From the NCBI GenBank assembly GCA_963921195.1, contig OY992539.1:211424035-211488034 (forward strand): a stretch of 64,000 nt of DNA, given 5' to 3'. The stretch's first letter is position 1; each line of letters begins with the position of its first letter. The notes beneath the pieces are model-generated. The model was not told where the DNA came from and searched no databases. It saw nothing but the letters and a program-made list of their open reading frames with translations. This stretch comes from Pegoplata infirma. Lineage: Eukaryota; Arthropoda; Insecta; Diptera; Anthomyiidae. A program made the translations under genes and the position numbers. Shown here one piece after another: positions 59,661 through 64,000 of the stretch.

Positions 59661-62600
59661 ATGGCGCCCGAGCAGGGACTTAATTCCAACACGCAAAGCG
59701 GAAATACCGATTCCACCGCCAACGAAATGGAACCGAGTCATCACAAGGAAAGCGACAAAACAGACTCCCCATCCACTAGTCAAACTTTGACGACAGATTC
59801 ACTCGGCTGGGTATATATGCTAAGAAAAGATCAACTTATCGAACACTGTCGGAACAACAGAATACCCACGGACGGCTTCACCGTCGATCATTTGCGAAAG
59901 CAACTGATTGAATACGTACGTATGAAACGATTGAGAGCATCAACTGAAAACCTCTTACGGGAGGTGGAAGACGAAGTTAAGTCGGCGGAGAAAGTGGTCG
60001 TTCACGAAGCGACAGTAAATCTAATGATTCCCCCAAGGGGCATCCTTCATAACACTGGTATCCCGACCACATCCCAAGTCGATAACCCGACTACATCCCA
60101 ATCTGGTAACCCGACCACAACCCAACGTGAAAGCACAGCTGCGGTACTAAAACCTCAAGAGGATATATCCGACGCCGACATAATTAAAACCGTACAAAAA
60201 TGGGATTTAAAATTCTCTGGTGAAGGCGATCTGATAGACTTCCTGGAACGATTCGAAGAATTGGCCGAGTGTCGTAAAATTCCATTTGACAGACTCCTTT
60301 CATCACTCCCTGGTATTCTCAGCGGAAGTGCGTTAAAGTGGTATAGAGTAAAAAAGGGTGAAATTTCAACATGGTCGGATTTCCGGAACGAGATAGAAAA
60401 ATTCTTTTTGCCCAAAAGATATTTGACTCATTTAGAACAGACTTTTTACAACCGAAAGCAGCTTCACAGAGAAAGAGCCAAAGATTATATCCTGAACATG
60501 CTAACTCTTGCCCGGCAACATCCTCAACTTCGTACTATGAATCATCTTGATAGAATATACGATGGCCTCCGACTTGAATATCGGCACTATGTTCGACATC
60601 ATGATTTCATGTCACTGGATGAGCTCATAGCCCTGACAGATGAGTTCGAGCTTTTAAAACGAGAGGAGCGACCAGCAACGTCACACATGTTAGCCAACGT
60701 ACCTTACTCCCGAACGAACAGGTGCTGGAAGTGCAAAATGGTGGGGCACACCCGATGGCATTGTAAAAATCAGGGCAAAATATTTTGCTCGTATTGTGGT
60801 CGCGATGGCGTTCTTTCTCGGTCCTGCGATTGTCGTCACCCGCTATCCGCTGCCAGCAGCACCGACTTGGAACCAGGTGACGGAAGATATTATGTCATCG
60901 TTAACATCCTCGGGCAGAACGTCCGAGCGTTAGTTGACACAGGTGCGTCCAAGACGTACATTGGCATGGATGTTCAGAAGATATTGGTAGATAAGGGGCT
61001 CAAGGCGACTTGTACCGATGGTATGGTACAGATGGCCGATCAAACCCTTACACCCTGTCTGGAGGTATTTAGGTTTGATATACAATACAAAGAAATCGTT
61101 GTTACCATAACCACCGCTGTTATACCCTCGTTAGCCGAAACGATGATATTAGGCATGGATTTTCTGGGGGTACTAAACTGCGAAATACATCTACTTGGTG
61201 AGGTTTTGCCCAGACCAAAACTTCCAACAACGACTTCAGTGCCACAGCTTCACTCAGTATCCGAACGACCGTTTCTCACTGAATCCGAAGAAGACGAACT
61301 GAATGGGCTCCTAGATGAACATAAAGCCAAGTTCGGACAGGTTAAAGGCCTGTGCACCATAGCTCAACATGAAATACGACTACGACACAACAAACCCATT
61401 AAGCAGCGTTATACACCTAGAAACCCGGCCATGATGGCGATCATAGACGAGGAGATTGACAAGTTGCTCGCCGAAGATCGTATTGAGCCTTCCCGAAGCG
61501 CCTATAGTTCACCTATAGTACTGGCACGTAAGAAGCTAGGGGGTTGGCGAATGTGCATTGACTACCGACAGCTCAACGCGGCTAGCGAGCCCGACGCCTA
61601 TCCTCTGCCACAGATCAACGCCATATTAGACCAGCTGCGAGAGGCGAAGTTTATCTCATCGTTAGATCTAAAGAATGGTTACTGGCAAGTTCCGTTGAAA
61701 GAATCGTCAAAACACCTAACGGCTTTTACAGTTCCCGGTCGCGGACTTTTCCAGTGGAAGGTCATGCCCTTCGGCTTACACTCGGCACCAGCCACGTTTC
61801 AGAGAACCTTAGATAGAATTATTGGCCCGGACCTATATCCACTGGCTTTTGTATATTTAGACGACATCATTGTGTTGGGTAGAACTTTTGAGGAACATTT
61901 ACAGATGTTAAATACTGTATTTTCCCGATTGCAAGACGCACAGATGCTCGTTAACTTTGAGAAGTGCGATTTTGTTAGAAATAGTATACGGTACCTGGGG
62001 CATGTAGTAACTCCCGAGGGTGTTCGCACAGATCCAGATAAAATCGATGCGATGTTAAACTTGCCTGCCCCAACGAACTTGAAAGAGCTTAGACGGGTTC
62101 TTGGCGTGGCATCGTGGTATCGGCGATTCGTGCCGAACTTTTCCAGTCTAGTCGCTCCACTGAACCTGCTTTTAAAGAAAAATGTGAAGTGGCACTGGGG
62201 TTCGGAGCAGGAAGGTGCGTTCACAAACCTTAAATTTACACTCACGCAAGCACCTGTACTTGGGTGCCCGAATTTCGAACGACCTTTCTTTTTACAGACC
62301 GATGCTAGCCAAGAAGGGCTCGGAGCGGTGTTATTTCAAAGGCATTCGGGAGTAGAATCAGTGATCGCGTATGCTAGTAGAACACTCACTGATCTAGAAA
62401 AAAAATACTCCACGACTGAACAAGAATGTCTCGCCATACTATGGGGAATTCGGAAGATGCGGCCGTATTTAGAGGGATACAAGTTTACTGTAATTACCGA
62501 CCACCATTCCCTCAAATGGCTACACTCGTTGCAAAATCCATCCGGTCGGCTAGCACGATGGGCCCTGGAAATGCAACAGTACGATTTTAATATCGAATAC

Positions 62601-63876
62601 AGGAAAGGCAGCCTCAATGTCGTTGCCGATGCACTTTCCCGTGCTCCACTACCGGCCACGGAAGGGGTGTTAATGGCAGTGACCACTCCCGATTGGTACC
62701 AGCGCAAAATACAAGAAGTGACAAACGCAAGCAAAAAGCATCCTGATTTCCAGGTAATAGAAAATCGTTTATTTAAACACATCCCCCGCAAGTCAGCCGT
62801 AGATACTAGGCCGGAATGGAAGCTTTGTATTCCGGCGGAACAACGTCAACAAATATTGCTAGCGAACCATGATCATCCATCGGCTGGACACTTCGGTGTT
62901 TTTAAAACCCTAAGAAGGATACAAGAACAGTATCATTGGCCTGGCTTGTATCGTGATGTGGTGCACTATGTTCGTTCCTGTGATATATGTGCCCGATATA
63001 AACCCGAGCAACAAGGCTCGTCAGGGCATATGAAAACTATGCAATGTACAGCTCCATGGGAGATCGTGGCTGCTGATTTTGTGGGACCGCTACCGCGATC
63101 TACTAAGGGTAACACGGCTCTACTAGTGTTGATTGACGTGTTTAGCAAGTGGGTAGAACTAGTTCCAACCAGACAAGCCTTGGCAAGCGACGTAGTACGA
63201 AGTCTTAAGGAACGAGTGGTATTTCGTTTCGGATGTCCGAAAGTTTTCCTAACGGATAATGGCGTACAATTCACCAGTCGGCTATTGAAGTCCTTCCTCA
63301 CCGAAAATCAAATCGAGCATCGCACCACAGCGCCGTACTCCCCGCACGAGAATCCAACCGAGCGAACTAACCGCATAGTAAAAACCATGATCGCTCAGCA
63401 GACGGGCAACGATCACAGACACTGGGATCAGCGCCTCCCAGAAATAGCATTTGCAATTAACACCGCAGTTAGCGAATCAACACAGTTTACACCAGCGGAG
63501 ACCGTTTTCGGGCGAAATCCGATAGGTCCAAATCAGAGTCGGCTACAGTCGGCCTGCCCCGATGAGGAAACTTTCAGTCGTAACATGACCGAACTATGGG
63601 GGGAAGTCGTCAAGAACAAGAGAAAGGCATCGGAGAAACAAGCTAAATATTACAATCTAAGGAAAAGAAGCTGGAAACCAGAAATTGGAGCGATCGTGTG
63701 GAAAAAGGAACGGCACATCTCATCTGCGGCCGACAAATTCGCGCAAAAATTGGCAGAAAAATTTACTGGTCCGTTTACAGTTTCACGACACCTTGCGTCC
63801 AACATACTGGAGTTAAAAAACGAAGAAGGCAAATGTTCGAGGGCTAACATACAAGACGTAAAGCCCTATCACGCCC

Positions 63877-63881
<5 letters not shown>
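59661..63881 (+). CDS. Gag-Pol polyprotein, Ty3/gypsy retrotransposon
   Basis: A single uninterrupted frame of 1406 codons makes the capsid and the replication enzymes of an LTR retrotransposon. Domains in order: a Gag region (about 1-345) with a retrotransposon capsid-like part near 170-330; zinc knuckle C355, C358, H363, C368, with a second Cys cluster at C376-C391; aspartic protease with DTG at 427-429 and LGMDFL near 497; reverse transcriptase with LDLKNGYWQVPL at 668-679, PFGL at 703-706 and YLDD at 732-735; RNase H with D881, E922, D947 and D990; integrase with an HHCC finger (H1072, H1077, C1107, C1110) and catalytic D1139, D1199, E1234. I see no chromodomain, env frame or Gag/Pol frameshift site. 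All catalytic residues are present, so it may be young or active. The first ATG overlaps the primer-binding site; M23 (59727) is an alternative start. Base composition is far less AT-rich than the rest of the window. Antisense ORFs within it are shadows. Confidence 0.97.
59662..59680 (+). other. Primer-binding site, tRNA-Lys type
   Basis: TGGCGCCCGAGCAGGGACT differs at one position from the well-known 18 nt complement of the tRNA-Lys(UUU) 3' end. It begins one base into the first ATG of the Gag-Pol frame. Confidence 0.85.
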
Positions 63882-63916
<35 letters not shown>

Positions 63917-64000
63917 ATAATATTGAAGAAGGAAAAAAAAAAAGAAGAAGAGAGAAGAAGGAAACAAAAAAAAAAAAAAAACATTAAAATAAACATCAGC
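63882..64000 (+). other. 3' untranslated end with poly(A) run and candidate polypurine tract
   Basis: Right after the stop is a run of over 30 A. 63925-63964 is an uninterrupted purine tract (GAAGAAGGAAAAA ... AGAAGAAGGAAA), a candidate plus-strand primer. The 3' LTR has not begun, or not recognisably, before the window ends. Confidence 0.5.

Larger units (their letters stand above)
57920..59661 (+). repeat. 5' LTR of Ty3/gypsy element (left end uncertain)
   Basis: The LTR must end just before the primer-binding site at 59662. It contains a 30 bp minisatellite, a 64 bp duplicated block, TATA-like sequences near 59465-59502 and a polyadenylation signal at 59529, in the order expected for U3, R and U5. 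The left boundary is not fixed: the 3' LTR lies outside the window. The start at about 57922 (AGTGACCCTGG) is a guess from resemblance to AGTGAC starts of fly gypsy elements; a start nearer 58315 is possible. If the guess is right the LTR is about 1.7 kb, long for this group. Confidence 0.55.

Noticed and set aside
61799..63850. Long antisense ORFs (up to 151 codons) under Gag-Pol
   Set aside because: Antisense shadows of a real, GC-richer coding region; no independent motifs.
63882..64000. 3' LTR start
   Set aside because: The last 119 bases do not match any part of the upstream LTR region by eye; the 3' LTR probably starts beyond the window.

Overview
This window looks like intergenic or heterochromatin-like DNA from a dipteran fly, probably a calyptrate such as a blowfly or house-fly relative. 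The evidence is strong AT richness, mini-me-like dispersed repeats with (TA)n and (GTCY)n tracts, decayed jockey-type LINE pieces, many small DNA transposons and one insect-type Ty3/gypsy element. I found no host protein-coding gene that I can support. The only long intact coding frame is the Gag-Pol of the LTR retrotransposon at the right edge. A second, broken coding region lies inside a hAT-like transposon near 46 kb.

Layout: 1-8.3 kb holds retroelement debris. It includes two clusters of primer-binding-site-like repeats, a LINE reverse-transcriptase pseudogene, and a 2.3 kb hAT-like element carrying a nested TIR element with two tRNA-like sequences. 9-16 kb holds GTAC-palindrome arrays and a roughly 150 bp satellite, cut by a piggyBac-type MITE (TTAA duplication) and a TAA-duplicating palindromic element. 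16-21.8 kb is a 34 bp array, a CCCTCTATCTC-motif repeat field and two dispersed-repeat copies, one with a nested MITE. 21.8-25 kb is a three-level nest of terminal-inverted-repeat elements. 25.6-30.1 kb is a 4.5 kb foldback element. 30.6-33.7 kb is a dimeric satellite, a hAT element with a nested MITE and a mini-me copy. 36.4-39.4 kb is a TATCGATA array. 40.2-42.6 kb is the 150 bp satellite again, in opposite orientation. 43.8-47.7 kb is a hAT-like element with kilobase inverted arms and a degraded gene. 47.9-50.8 kb holds two more palindromic arrays. 50.8-52.7 kb is a hAT-like element and further small inverted-repeat elements. 55.0-56.5 kb is a very regular 37 bp hairpin array that reverses direction in the middle. 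About 57.9-64 kb is the LTR retrotransposon, truncated by the window edge.

Two themes stand out. First, several satellites that look unrelated are built on one plan: a unit of about 33-37 bp with a TTTTCTATAGAAAA-like dyad and a second dyad (CTCC-N-GGAG, CTCAGATTCTGAG or TTATCGATAA). Second, insertions can often be resolved to the base, because target duplications are intact and an uninterrupted copy of the target repeat lies elsewhere in the window. All boundaries and similarities were read by eye; identities were not computed.
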